In this document: positions 9,131-18,707 of the stretch, in pieces
Numbering within the stretch: the stretch's first letter is position 1
Layout of the letters: each line of letters starts with the position of its first letter
Source: Thiorhodovibrio frisius
Lineage (GTDB): Bacteria > Pseudomonadota > Gammaproteobacteria > Chromatiales > Chromatiaceae
NCBI RefSeq assembly: GCF_033954835.1
Contig: NZ_CP121471.1
Location: forward strand, 3,218,501 to 3,282,500
Reading direction: 5' to 3'
DNA: 64,000 nucleotides
The notes under the pieces: model-generated
What the model was told of the DNA's origin: nothing
The model's database searches: none
Seen by the model: the letters and a program-made list of their open reading frames with translations, nothing else
Position numbers and translations under genes: made by a program

Positions 9131-9414
9131 TGCGCGTCCTCCTCGATACGCATATCCTGCTCTGGTCCCTCCTTGAGCCAGCCCGGCTCGCGCCCTCTCA
9201 AAGGGAGATGCTGGAATCTACCGAACATGAGGTCTTCTTCAGTGCCGCAAATATCTGGGAAATTGCGATCAAGCGCGCCTTGAATCGGCCTGACTTCGAC
9301 GCGGAGCCCGAGGTTGTTCGCGCGGCCGGATTGGCAACCGGCTTTCACGAATTGCCCATCACCGGCAGCCACGCCGCCACGGTTCGCCACCTTCCCGACC
9401 ATCACCGGGCTTAG
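9127..9414 (+). pseudogene. VapC-like PIN-domain toxin, C-terminally truncated
   Basis: PIN toxins are Mg-dependent RNases. The N-terminal half is present: MRVLLDTHILLWSL with the first acidic residue, FFSAANIWEIAIKRAL with the conserved glutamate, and HELPITGSHAATVRHLPDHHR. In family members HHR is followed by DPFDRLLIAQA carrying further active-site aspartates; here the frame ends after HHRA. The product (95 residues against about 125-130) lacks those residues and is probably inactive. The sequence after the stop does not continue the domain in any frame I could see, so the 3' end appears replaced rather than point-mutated. Confidence 0.8.
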
Positions 9415-9701
9415 ATTTTCAGATCGGCGATGACAGCTGCCGCTTCGAAGCGGCTGAAGACTGGAATCTGAGTTTTCGCCCCTGCGGACAAAAACCGTCT
9501 GCAACACGTAAGGCTGCATTGTCTCACAGATAAGCACTGTTTTGGAGACCCTGGTGCGACCCAATGCCGCCAGGGCTGGTTGTCAGCACCATGCCTCGGC
9601 TATTTAGGCGCCGCCAGACGAAAGGGGCGGCCAACGGATAAGCCGCGACTAAAGCGTTGGCAACCTGCTCTCTACTCTATCCTTTTAATCCCGCCCGCGG
9701 C

Positions 9702-10118
9702 TCAGTCTGTCGCGCGAAACTCGAATGGATTGAGCAGCTCAACGCCGAAGCCGGCGAAATCCGTGACGTTGCGCGTCACCACCTTCAGGCCATGCACCTT
9801 GGCAATAGCGGCGATCATGGCGTCTTCGTAAAGGGTGTCTGAGGTGCGGTGCATCAGCCGCGCCCAGCAACGGAACGCCGGCCCATCCATCGCCAAAAGA
9901 TTGTAGGAGCCGCTCAACAGATCCAGCCAGACTTCGATTTCCTTGGCTTTCTCGGCATCCTGCTCGCGGGTCAGCTCAATGCCGGCCTGAATTTCGCCCA
10001 GGGTGACGGTGGCGAGATGAAGATTGGCATCGTCAACGGACTTGAGCCAAGCGATCACAGCGCCATGTGGCCGTTGTTTGCGCAACTCAGAGACGACATT
10101 GGTATCGAGCAAATACAC
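9702..10118 (-). CDS. VapC-like PIN-domain toxin
   Basis: An intact PIN-domain RNase of about 138 residues. Visible motifs: VYLLDTNVVSELRK with the first aspartate, TVTLGEIQAGIE with the glutamate, TLYEDAMIAAIAKVHG with the third acidic residue and VVTRNVTDF with the fourth. There is no ATG near the domain start. The GTG at 10118-10116, 6 bases after the antitoxin stop, is the most likely start; a longer open frame reaching 10253 overlaps the antitoxin and is not supported. It pairs with the antitoxin gene immediately upstream. Confidence 0.85.
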   Translation of the reverse strand: MYLLDTNVVSELRKQRPHGAVIAWLKSVDDANLHLATVTLGEIQAGIELTREQDAEKAKEIEVWLDLLSGSYNLLAMDGPAFRCWARLMHRTSDTLYEDAMIAAIAKVHGLKVVTRNVTDFAGFGVELLNPFEFRATD

Positions 10119-10123
10119 CAGCT

Positions 10124-10381
10124 TTACTCCAACCTGGCAGTGTGTCTGCGCCGAGCCTTGCCACGTGCCGGCACAAGCTGGTCGGTGCGGGCCGAATCGG
10201 TGAGCAGCACCTGCTTCAGTGAGGGCCGCGCGGCCACCTGAAGCCGCCGCCACTCGTCAATGGGAACCAGTACGGCAGTTTCGATTCCGCGTCGGGTCAC
10301 CACCTGAGGGCCTTCGCTCACGCACGTATCCAAGAACTCACTAAAGCGCGCTTTCGCGTCCTGAACCGGCCAAGTTAGCAT
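10124..10381 (-). CDS. Phd/YefM-family antitoxin
   Basis: An 85-residue antitoxin starting MLTWPVQDAKARFSEFLDTC, with the second motif EGPQVVTRRGIETAVLVPIDEWRRL. The basic C-terminal tail (GKARRRHTARLE) would contact the toxin. AGGGG lies shortly before the ATG at 10381. It forms a two-gene unit with the PIN toxin at 9702-10118. This locus is intact, unlike the neighbouring plus-strand pair at 8.9-9.4 kb. Confidence 0.85.
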   Translation of the reverse strand: MLTWPVQDAKARFSEFLDTCVSEGPQVVTRRGIETAVLVPIDEWRRLQVAARPSLKQVLLTDSARTDQLVPARGKARRRHTARLE

Positions 10382-10791
10382 TTGGAGCCCCTAACATTAA
10401 GTGACTAGACATCTGACCAGTTTATCCTCGCCCCTGCTCCTGAACAAGCCTTGAAGGAAAACAAGGAGCCTGCGGCTCATCTCCAACGACCCTGGTGACA
10501 AAGGATCGATCACGGGGCAGCCGAGGGAAGACGAGTCGAGGGGCCGATGAACCCGCGAGGTTTTTTTCGCGGCGATGGCGTGACGGGGTCTTTGGCTACC
10601 ACAGAAAAAAGCCCCGAGGCGCGAATCCCGGAGGCTGGATGGTGGGAGCCTTTGGTCAGGCGGCATCAGCGGGGGAATCAAGTATCCTGCCCCCGGAATT
10701 GCTTGCAGCTTGGGCCTCGGTCAGGGCCGCGCTGGTCCTTCCAGGTGTTTCACGTTCCCCCATGAACGGGCAAATCGGCTAGACTTTACCC
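10382..10791. other. Intergenic region without recognised gene
   Basis: About 410 bases between the divergent antitoxin gene and the first tandem-array gene. A short hairpin CCGCGA-loop-TCGCGG lies near 10553-10572. A TAGACT hexamer near 10780 is placed as a possible -10 box for the downstream gene. Nothing else is supported. Confidence 0.4.
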
Positions 10792-11739
10792 ATGAGTCGC
10801 GAGAAACGCACCCCCTGGCACGAACTGCTGGGCAAGGCCCTCGCCGACGCGCTGATCGGCTTGCCCTATCGCGTCAGCAGCGAGGAAGAGCTGGCGCTAC
10901 GCAGCCAACGCCTGGATGTGCTCATCATCGAACAAGGGCCATCGCCAGAGCAGACCATTGCCCCACCCGAGGAACGCCCAGATGGGCTTGAGGACTTAGC
11001 GGCGCATAATCTGCTGAGCTTCAAAGCCGGTGGCGAACCCTTTGATGTATGGGCAGCGGAAGAACTCAATAGCCACTACGTTACCTACCGCAAACTCGCC
11101 TCCATCCGCGCCCTGCGCCACTTGCCCGCTGGCGATGAAACCCCGGTCGCGGAACCGCGCAAAGCCTATCCGCTGCTGCCGGTCGAGGATTTCCGCTCCT
11201 ACGCCATCGCCACGCGCTTTCCGCGCAAGCTGGTCAAACAACTGCCACCCGGGAGTTGTCAAAAGACCGCAAAGGCTGGAATCTATCACCTACGCGTCGG
11301 CACCCGCGACCTGCGCCTGGTGGTGATTAACCAGCTCGAGCTCCACCCGCGCAACGCCCCTTGGGGCCTGTTTGCCACCGACGAGGCGCACTGGCGGGCA
11401 GCTTTCACGAGTTATCGCCCGCGCAGCGACGTGGGCACGCACCTGCACAATCTCATCGCCCATCACCGATTTGGAGAAGGCAAGATGGCACACACCTACG
11501 AAGACATGAAGCGCGAAGCCCGCGACTGGCTCAAGACCTACCTGCCCCAACTCGACCCCGAGGAACGCCTTGAGGGGCTTGATCCCGAAGAAGTGTTAAG
11601 GCGGTTTGATCCCGATGAGGTGCTAAGGCGGTTTGATCCCGAGACGCGACTGAAAGGGCTTGATCCCGAGGCGCGACTGAAAGGACTTGATCCCGATGTC
11701 ATCGAAGCTTGGTTGAACAAACAGCGCGGTGATCACTGA
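10792..11739 (+). CDS. Hypothetical protein, full-length member of tandem array, with C-terminal 9-residue repeats
   Basis: A 315-residue protein of unknown function. The N-terminal third (residues about 1-85, with RLDVLIIEQG and HNLLSFKAG) looks like a PD-(D/E)XK-type or Rpn-like fold, but I cannot place a full catalytic triad. Residues about 86-250 are a conserved unit (FDVWAAEELNSHYVTYRKLAS to MKREARDWLKTYLPQ). The C terminus has 9-residue repeats of the form LDPEARLKG or FDPEEVLRR, six units, ending LDPDVIEAWLNKQRGDH. Similar repeats occur in Rpn-like proteins. Two further copies of everything after residue 83 follow in tandem. Confidence 0.7.
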   Translation: MSREKRTPWHELLGKALADALIGLPYRVSSEEELALRSQRLDVLIIEQGPSPEQTIAPPEERPDGLEDLAAHNLLSFKAGGEPFDVWAAEELNSHYVTYRKLASIRALRHLPAGDETPVAEPRKAYPLLPVEDFRSYAIATRFPRKLVKQLPPGSCQKTAKAGIYHLRVGTRDLRLVVINQLELHPRNAPWGLFATDEAHWRAAFTSYRPRSDVGTHLHNLIAHHRFGEGKMAHTYEDMKREARDWLKTYLPQLDPEERLEGLDPEEVLRRFDPDEVLRRFDPETRLKGLDPEARLKGLDPDVIEAWLNKQRGDH

Positions 11740-11814
11740 GGCAGCGCACAAGCGGGCAATTTAAGATTCCACGGCCCCGCCCCGGCCGGCAAGAGCCAAC
11801 GTTGCACCTTTGAT

Positions 11815-12534
11815 GTGTGGGCGGCCGAGGAACTGAACAGCCACTACGTCACCTACCGCAAGCTCGCCTCCATCCGCGCCCTGCGCCACTCGCCCGCTGG
11901 CGATGAAACCCCCGTCGCGGAGCCGCGCAAAGCCTATCCGCTGCTGCCGGCCGAGGACTTCCGCTCCTACGCCATCGCCACGCGCTTTCCGCGCAAGCTG
12001 GTCAAACAACTGCCGCCAGGGAGTTGTCAAAAGACCCAAAAGGCAGGAATCTATCACCTACGCGTCGGCACCCGCGACCTGCGCCTGGTGGTGATCAACC
12101 AGCTCGCGCTCCACCCACGCAACGCCCCCTGGGGCCTCTTCGCCACCGACGAGGCGCACTGGCGGGCCGCTTTCACGAGTTATCGCCCGCGCAGCGACCT
12201 GGGTGCGCACCTGCACAACCTCATGGCCCATCACCGATTTGGAGAAGGCAAGATGGCACACACCTACGAAGACATGAAGCGCGAAGCCCGCGACTGGCTC
12301 AAGAGCTACCTGCCCCAACTCGACCCCGAGGAACGCCTTGAGGGGCTTGATCCCGAAGAAGTGCTAAGGCGGTTTGATCCCGAGGCACGACTGAAGGGGC
12401 TTGATCCCGAGGCGCGACTAAAGGGGCTTGATCCCGAGGCACGACTGAAGGGGCTTGATCCCGAGACGCGACTGAAAGGACTTGATCCCGATGTCATCGA
12501 AGCTTGGTTAAAGAAACAACGCAATGATCACTGA
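11815..12534 (+). pseudogene. Second tandem copy, N-terminally truncated
   Basis: This copy begins at the equivalent of residue 85 of the full gene (first possible start is a GTG at 11815, without a convincing ribosome site) and is otherwise open for 239 codons. It is over 90 percent identical to copy 1 by eye and ends in seven 9-residue repeats, LDPDVIEAWLKKQRNDH being the terminus. The N-terminal third is absent. It may be untranslated or make a partial protein. Confidence 0.7.
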
Positions 12535-12603
12535 GGCGCCGCAAAAGGGAGCGATGTAACATTCCACGCCCCGACGCAGCCGGCAAGAGCCAAGCCTTGC
12601 ATC

Positions 12604-13248
12604 TTTGGTGTTTGGGCGGCCGAAGAGCTCAACAGCCACTACGTCACCTACCGCAAGCTCGCCTCCATCCGCGCCCTGCGCCACCTGCCCGCTGGCGATG
12701 AAACCCCCGTCGCGGAACCGCGCAAAGCCTACCCCCTACTGCCGGCCGAGGATTTCCGCTCCTACGCCATCGCCACGCGCTTTCCGCGCAAGCTGGTCAA
12801 ACAACTGCCACCCGGGAGTTGTCAAAAGACCGCAAAGGCTGGAATCTATCACCTACGCGTCGGCACCCGCGACCTGCGCCTGGTGGTGATTAACCAGCTC
12901 GAGCTCCACCCGCGCAACGCCCCTTGGGGCCTGTTTGCCACCGACGAGGCGCACTGGCGGGCAGCTTTCAGGAGTTATCGCCCGCGCAGCGACCTGGGTG
13001 CGCACCTGCACAATCTCATCGCCCATCACCGATTTGGAGAAGGCAAGATGGCACACACCTACGAAGACATGAAGCGCGAAGCCCGCGACTGGCTCAAAAC
13101 CTACCTGCCCCAACTCGACCCCGAGGAACGCCTTGAGGGGCTTGATCCCGAGGCACGGCTGAAGGGGCTTGATTCCGAGGCGCGGCTGAAAGGGCTTGAT
13201 CCCGATGTCATCGAAGCTTGGTTGAAGAAACAACGTAGTGATCACTGA
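12604..13248 (+). pseudogene. Third tandem copy, N-terminally truncated
   Basis: The reading frame homologous to copies 1 and 2 is open from about 12604 (GVWAAEELNSHYVTYRKLAS) to the stop at 13248, but it has no start codon near its beginning; the first usable one is a GTG at 12883. It carries only four C-terminal 9-residue units, one with an LDSEARLKG variant. The body is nearly identical to copy 1, more so than to copy 2 in places, which suggests gene conversion or repeated unequal crossing-over. Confidence 0.7.
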
Positions 13249-13330
13249 AGCGCCGCACAAGCGGGCAATTCAAGATTCCACGCCCCGAGCCGGCCGGCAA
13301 GAGCCACGCCTTGCATTTGATTGCCTTTTG

Positions 13331-13364
13331 TTGACAACGGACAAAAACAAGCGTTATGTTGTCC
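13331..13364 (+). promoter_or_regulatory. Possible sigma-70 promoter overlapped by inverted repeat
   Basis: TTGACA at 13331-13336 and TATGTT at 13355-13360 are 18 bases apart. An inverted repeat GGACAA (13339-13344) with TTGTCC (13359-13364) overlaps the spacer and the -10 box, which could be an operator. No convincing gene starts directly downstream; the next supported start is at 13901. Confidence 0.4.
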
Positions 13365-13900
13365 ATCCGCACCAGTTGGCGACGCCACCCCCATAGACTG
13401 CGCTCCCAGTCTGGCGGCTTAACCACGCATGCGTCGCTTGCCAACCGAGCATGACAAGGAATCGCACATGCCCAAGCAACTCCCCGCAGTTGCCGCCCTC
13501 GCGAAGACAGGCCCGCGGACGCAACCGATACCCTCTTGGTCTACCGCTTCGACCGCGCCTGGTGCGGCTCCGGCGGATGCGACTTGCGCATCTACTTCCC
13601 ACCCAACCCGGTCGGTCAGGGCTCGCGGCTCCTTAAAACCTGGCTTGCTACTTGCATTTCAAGCAAATGACGGAGCCCTCCCATGCGGCATCGAGCCAGG
13701 CCAGCCAATCTCCGCACTGCAACGTCAGTCATTCGTTTAAGACCGCCACTGTCATCCATTTATTCCAAGCTTGGAATTGCCAGGGAGGTTGCAACGAATG
13801 GCTCAGATTTTCACGGTGAGCTTACTTTGCGCCGTAAAGGCGTCTGACTGGGCTGTCGGCGAAGCAACACAGTATCAAATTGAGACTGGAGGAAGCACGT
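13365..13900. other. Long leader or gene-free region before the beta-helix gene
   Basis: About 535 bases with no gene I can defend. A frame between about 13470 and 13668 reads ...TLLVYRFDRAWCGSGGCDLRI, which looks protein-like but has no clear start and no family I recognise; it may be a remnant. The dispersed repeat at 13581-13629 lies inside it. Confidence 0.4.
13581..13629 (+). repeat. Dispersed short repeat, copy 2
   Basis: Matches 8556-8598 on the same strand, with an extra few bases in the middle. The two copies lie about 5 kb apart and bracket the toxin-antitoxin and tandem-array segment. Confidence 0.55.
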
Positions 13901-16900
13901 ATGGACACCACAGTTGAATGTCGCGAGGAGGACGGATGGAACGGGATCGCCAACGCATTGGCCAGCCTCCAGCCAGGTGCCATCCTGCGCATTCTCCCGG
14001 GTATCTATAGCGGCAGCGAAACGCTGCGGATACCGAGCGGTGTCACCATCAAAGCCGAACCGGGGAGCCTGTTGGAATGGCTCGGGCCAGGTGCCGACGA
14101 CTCCAACAATACCGCAACCGGAGTGACAGCGGGCAGTTCGGCCGTGCTCGTGGAGGATGCCGAGGATGTCACCCTGATCGGTCTGCACCTGCGAGCTTTG
14201 GAACCCAGTTCGCCCCCCGCCGACGGCGCTGAAACGGCTAAGGGAGCCCTTGTTCATGGCCGAGCCACGCGCCGCCTCCGTATTGACGCCTGCGAGGTGG
14301 AAAACGGTGGCGGTTTGTTCCATGGCATACACTTGAAAGGCAGCGACCATGCGTCTGTTATTAGCTGCCGCGTTGCCGATTGCTGTAATGGCATTTTTGC
14401 TGAGTCTTTTTCAGAATTGCAAATCTGTAACACCTCAAGTGTTAGCAACCATAGTCACGGAATAGAACTCGTACAGCCCATTAACTTACAAGTACTGGCG
14501 CTAGCGTCTGATGCCACACTAATCGCCAACCGTTGCCATCACAACCACAACGCCGGCATCGCTTTGTTTCACTCCAAGGCCCATCTTGCAGGCAATGTCT
14601 GCTCGAACAATCAGCACGGCATTCAGGTGTCACCCCACCTGTATCTTTTCAGCAAAGGCACCCTGATCGCCAACCGCTGCCATGACAACCATGAGGCGGG
14701 CATCATTCTGTTTTCCTCCGAGGCCCATCTCGAGGGCAATGTCTGTTGGGATAACCGGCTCCACGGCATCGAACTTAAACGCGATGAACGGACCCCGAAT
14801 ACCCCCAGCAAAGGCCCCCTGACCGCCAACCGCTGCCATGACAACCACGAATCGGGCATCGTGCTGGCCTCGTCCGAGGCCCATCTCGAGGGCAATGTCT
14901 GTTGGGAGAATCGGATCCACGGCATCACTCTGCACCGCGACTCAAAGTCCCCGGATGCCCCCAGCAAAGGCACCCTGACCGCCAACTGGTGTTGGCGCAA
15001 CACTAGATCAGGCATTCGCTACCTGGCGTCCGATGGTCACGTTGATAAGAACGTGTGCTGGAAGAACGGGGAGAATGATCCTGCACGCCAAGGCCAAAGA
15101 ATAAAACCACGCCCTGCAGGCATTACACGAGACATCCCGGCCGGCGACCTAACAGTGGGCAAGCATTTCACCGTTCCACCAATGCCTCCAGAGGACCTCC
15201 GAGCCTGGTTAATCGACAAGCGCCCCGACAAGGATTTGGTCAATGACCTTCTTGACGAGGACATCGAACCCGCCGAGGAACTCGCGGACTTTTTGACCGA
15301 CGGTGCTTCACTGTCTTTCGAGCGCTTCTGGGGCATGCCACAGGGAGCGCATCGGCGAAGCCTGCCCCTTACGCATCAACGCTCCCAGCCGACACTTTCC
15401 GCCGACGCTGCAACCGCCGATTCTAATGACACCAATAAGTTTGCCATGCGCGTCTATGAGGTTATGCCAGTGGTTTCGGATGACAATTCTGACACCATTG
15501 AGATCGTTCGTCGCACGCTTGACGGCGAGCCGATCGCTGAAGACCGTATCGGATCAACAGGACCTCTGACCGAGTCAGCGAACTCAACGGACACTACCTG
15601 GCTACCACCACTGTCGCGTTTGTTCGTTAGTTTCGTTAAGAATTGGTTGGATACGTCGATCATGACGCCCAAGAAACAGGCACCCACTTGGGCGCTAGGA
15701 TTCTTTTCAGCTGATACGAAAGAACTGGACGAACTCCTCGACACTCTTGGCGATAAGGGCAACCGCGAGCGCTGGACAAAAAAAATAATGCAGGACTGGG
15801 CTAGCGAACTTGCGACGCAAGACGAAGCGAAGATTCCCGCGCCGCGTTTGCAATTTGGCGCGCCCCTGGTCATTGATCTCGCGGGTTATGCTGAATCAAT
15901 CCAGCCTCCGTCCTACCCTGAGCAAAAGGATACTGAGCAAAAGGCATCCGAGAAAAAGGAATCTGAGAAAACAGAAGCTGAGAAAAATGCTGAGGCGCTT
16001 TGGCAAAAAATTGAGGACACTCTTTTACCATCGGTACCCGACGATACCCGCGGGTTTTCTCTAAAAGGAATGCAGGCTTGGGCTAAGAAACAACCCTTTC
16101 TTGCCGTCGAACGGCTCCGAGAAGTCACCTTTTTTCCAGCGTCTGAGTCGTTTTGGTTTTTTCTAATACTTTTTGCCACCCCTCTGGTAATGATCGTTGG
16201 TTTTGCGTGGCAACAGGAAATCAACGTGCCGCACCCCTATGAGCTACCCGTTCTAGCGTGGGAACATCTTCAGACCCTTAGTCTGGGCCTAAGATGGTTT
16301 TTCTATATTTCCACCGGCTTGGTTATGTACCAAGCATTTATGTGGGCTCTCAATAGTCTGCTACCTAGGGGATTGCATCTTCGCTGGCCAGTCCTGAGTA
16401 AGTACGTGGAAACATGGTGGAGCCAAAGAGCGGTTATGAAAGCGTTCGTGGATGATATCAAGGGTTTTTTGTACGCCAGATTAGGCAACCCGGAACCTTC
16501 AGCGAGACGCCGGTGGTTAGCGCATCGTTTTAACCGTTCGCTTTGGCGGCGAAACACCTTGGGGATCGTGGTATTCAAGAACCTGGAATGGCTGCCTACC
16601 TATGAAGGAGACGGCATCCACCAACCGGCCGACTGGCTCAGAGCACTGGCCGAGTTGAAGAACCCTGATCAGGGATTGCTGATCATTACTCACACAACCG
16701 GCATTTCCAACCTTCCGAGTACCTTTTTGAATATTTGGTATCCCTCGACAAACACCCTTGGCGCGAATCCGGAAGGAAACGGATATGGATTATTGGACCG
16801 AACGCTTTTATTGCACGACCTTGCCTCTGCGCGAATCGTGCCGCGCACCAGCCTGGAGGAAGTGACTCGGTCGAAACGCATGGAGCCTAAACAGAAAGAG

Positions 16901-18652
16901 GAACAGGAGACGCGGGCACTGAGAGACTTGTCCAATGCACTCGGTTTACCGAGTCCCGAGCGCCAGGACGACCATGACGAGGAAATGAACGCCATGAAAT
17001 TGAATGATCAGGAGGAGTTCAAGTTCAAGCCCGTCCACTTGCTACCGGCCACGGTGCTCGGCTCGGTTCCTGGTGGACAAATAGAGTTTCATTTTCGACT
17101 TCATAAGTGCAAAGATCTAACCCGTTACAATCAATGTACACCTGACGATGTGGCACAAAATAACGGTTTTACTGACGAAATGTGCGCGCTCGTGATGGCA
17201 TTGGGTGGTGACAACCAAAAACCTAATGAATGGAGTGACCAATGCGATGACCTCCGCACGGCCTTGAAAGACTATGCGGTGAAGGGGCAAGGCATCCTAT
17301 TCATTAGATTTAAGGAAAACGGCACGGCATGTCGCCGGCTGATCGGCCGCCCCGCTTTACGGACCAAGATCGCCGATGCTTTACAACGCCTTGATGGCTT
17401 TCCGCTAAGCCAGTTGCGCCGATATATCGCAGCGGGTGAAGTTTGGCACCTCAGGAAAGCAATCAAGACGATCAAGACCGCACCAAGAAACGAAAACGCC
17501 CATGACTCCTCTTCATTTGCGAGTCGTATTCCCCTTTATCTTCAGGCAGCACATTGGCTATTGGGTGAACGCTTGGCATTGACGCTCCGAGGCGGTGGTG
17601 GCGATGACACGAAAACTACGGTTAACCATTCAACCGAAGGGTCCGGTCATGACAATGCGTCTGATTTGAGTGACCCCGCGATAGCAGGCATGACGTGGCA
17701 AGAACTTCATGAAGTGTTAATCACGGACTTTATCAAACACGATTTTTCCGCTGTACTCGCCCATGCGGGTCGCATCTACTGCACCTTTCTTGCGGGCGTT
17801 TCGGCTTGGGATGAGGCCATGGAGAAATCTGGAGCCCCCGCGACCAATACCGAGGTTCCGAATTTCAAACAACTGCTGGATGAGTTTGATGAGGCGCTCA
17901 AACTTGAGGGTAACTCCACGGAAACTGGGGAGCAGAATGAATCCATTCGCACGCGCTTTTATACGGAAGCCCGCGAGTTTGCCGCGACCATGTCGCGGAT
18001 TGATACCGAAAACGCACAGACCCTGTTTTCGAAACGTCTGCGGCAGGAATGGTCGATGCTACCTGACAGTTTCGCGCGTGTTCTAAAGGAGCACGCGTTT
18101 AATCAACCCGGCGAACGACTAATTGGCGAGCTTGTCCAGGCAAAAGACGCAGATGATCTGCTTGATCGGGTCCAAGGATGGGGATTACGGCCCGCGTCGG
18201 TTGTCGCTGCGCTAGCCTGGATTGCACTGGAATACAGACGGGATCCAAAAATGGGTGCCAAGCCGCCCAAACCCGAGGATGTGTTGCCCGTTGCGTACTT
18301 TGCCAACAGAATGAGGGAATTATTATCCCCGGATATTATCCCGGAAACACTCCCCTCTCTGTTGCCACCGAGACACTTCGAGCCTGAGCAAGGCCAACTC
18401 ATTGAAAATCTGCTGATTAATGAGACCGACTTTCCGGATCGCCTTGTCGGGCAGCTCAAAGCTGGCGCGGCGGCACACAAGGATTTGAGTCATCGCATTG
18501 AGCAATTGCCCCGCATCGATCTGGACGGCGTTGTATTCGGTAGTCGTTCGGCGGTAAACCAGGTGATCAAGGATCTTTACGAGTTGAAGCTCAGCACCGC
18601 GCCAAGCTCCTCGGCTCCAACCAAGCACGAGATGGCTGTGGGACAAACGTGA
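13901..18652 (+). CDS. Giant beta-helix / membrane protein with large C-terminal domain
   Basis: A 1583-residue protein I cannot assign to a characterised family. Residues about 10-395 form a right-handed parallel beta-helix (NosD/pectin-lyase type), including four repeats of about 48-53 residues built on LTANRCHDNHESGI and AHLEGNVCWENRIHGI. A charged stretch (KASEKKESEKTEAEKN) lies near 680-700. Two membrane helices follow, near 750-770 and 796-817. The C-terminal 760 residues are soluble; GIVVFKNLEWL (near 887) and GLLIITHTTG (near 925) resemble a degenerate Walker B and sensor 1 of a P-loop ATPase, but I see no Walker A. GGAGGA is placed before the ATG at 13901. It converges on the YbjN-like/Clp-REC-FtsH operon. 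Confidence 0.75.
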   Translation: MDTTVECREEDGWNGIANALASLQPGAILRILPGIYSGSETLRIPSGVTIKAEPGSLLEWLGPGADDSNNTATGVTAGSSAVLVEDAEDVTLIGLHLRALEPSSPPADGAETAKGALVHGRATRRLRIDACEVENGGGLFHGIHLKGSDHASVISCRVADCCNGIFAESFSELQICNTSSVSNHSHGIELVQPINLQVLALASDATLIANRCHHNHNAGIALFHSKAHLAGNVCSNNQHGIQVSPHLYLFSKGTLIANRCHDNHEAGIILFSSEAHLEGNVCWDNRLHGIELKRDERTPNTPSKGPLTANRCHDNHESGIVLASSEAHLEGNVCWENRIHGITLHRDSKSPDAPSKGTLTANWCWRNTRSGIRYLASDGHVDKNVCWKNGENDPARQGQRIKPRPAGITRDIPAGDLTVGKHFTVPPMPPEDLRAWLIDKRPDKDLVNDLLDEDIEPAEELADFLTDGASLSFERFWGMPQGAHRRSLPLTHQRSQPTLSADAATADSNDTNKFAMRVYEVMPVVSDDNSDTIEIVRRTLDGEPIAEDRIGSTGPLTESANSTDTTWLPPLSRLFVSFVKNWLDTSIMTPKKQAPTWALGFFSADTKELDELLDTLGDKGNRERWTKKIMQDWASELATQDEAKIPAPRLQFGAPLVIDLAGYAESIQPPSYPEQKDTEQKASEKKESEKTEAEKNAEALWQKIEDTLLPSVPDDTRGFSLKGMQAWAKKQPFLAVERLREVTFFPASESFWFFLILFATPLVMIVGFAWQQEINVPHPYELPVLAWEHLQTLSLGLRWFFYISTGLVMYQAFMWALNSLLPRGLHLRWPVLSKYVETWWSQRAVMKAFVDDIKGFLYARLGNPEPSARRRWLAHRFNRSLWRRNTLGIVVFKNLEWLPTYEGDGIHQPADWLRALAELKNPDQGLLIITHTTGISNLPSTFLNIWYPSTNTLGANPEGNGYGLLDRTLLLHDLASARIVPRTSLEEVTRSKRMEPKQKEEQETRALRDLSNALGLPSPERQDDHDEEMNAMKLNDQEEFKFKPVHLLPATVLGSVPGGQIEFHFRLHKCKDLTRYNQCTPDDVAQNNGFTDEMCALVMALGGDNQKPNEWSDQCDDLRTALKDYAVKGQGILFIRFKENGTACRRLIGRPALRTKIADALQRLDGFPLSQLRRYIAAGEVWHLRKAIKTIKTAPRNENAHDSSSFASRIPLYLQAAHWLLGERLALTLRGGGGDDTKTTVNHSTEGSGHDNASDLSDPAIAGMTWQELHEVLITDFIKHDFSAVLAHAGRIYCTFLAGVSAWDEAMEKSGAPATNTEVPNFKQLLDEFDEALKLEGNSTETGEQNESIRTRFYTEAREFAATMSRIDTENAQTLFSKRLRQEWSMLPDSFARVLKEHAFNQPGERLIGELVQAKDADDLLDRVQGWGLRPASVVAALAWIALEYRRDPKMGAKPPKPEDVLPVAYFANRMRELLSPDIIPETLPSLLPPRHFEPEQGQLIENLLINETDFPDRLVGQLKAGAAAHKDLSHRIEQLPRIDLDGVVFGSRSAVNQVIKDLYELKLSTAPSSSAPTKHEMAVGQT

Positions 18653-18675
18653 AAGTCAGAGCGCTAGGCCAGCGG

Positions 18676-18707
18676 CATTCCGTGACCTTGAATCACCGGG
18701 CGGAATG
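18676..18707. terminator. Hairpin between convergent genes
   Basis: CATTCCG at 18676-18682 pairs with CGGAATG at 18701-18707 around an 18-base loop, 23 bases after the stop of the beta-helix gene. There is no T-run, so it is at best a weak or Rho-assisted terminator. Confidence 0.35.

Larger units (their letters stand above)
11041..13318 (+). repeat. Threefold tandem duplication, unit 714-795 bp
   Basis: Three near-identical units start at 11041, 11809 and 12604. Each holds the last three quarters of the hypothetical gene plus about 70 bases of downstream spacer (GGCAATT..AAGATTCCACG..CCGGCAAGAGCCA). Unit lengths are 768, 795 and about 714 bases. The differences are exact multiples of 27, the length of the minisatellite that encodes the C-terminal LDPEARLKG repeats (six, seven and four units). 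Confidence 0.9.

Noticed and set aside
9702-10253. Longer 183-residue form of the PIN toxin
   Set aside because: The added N-terminal 45 residues overlap the antitoxin gene in another frame and have no PIN similarity.
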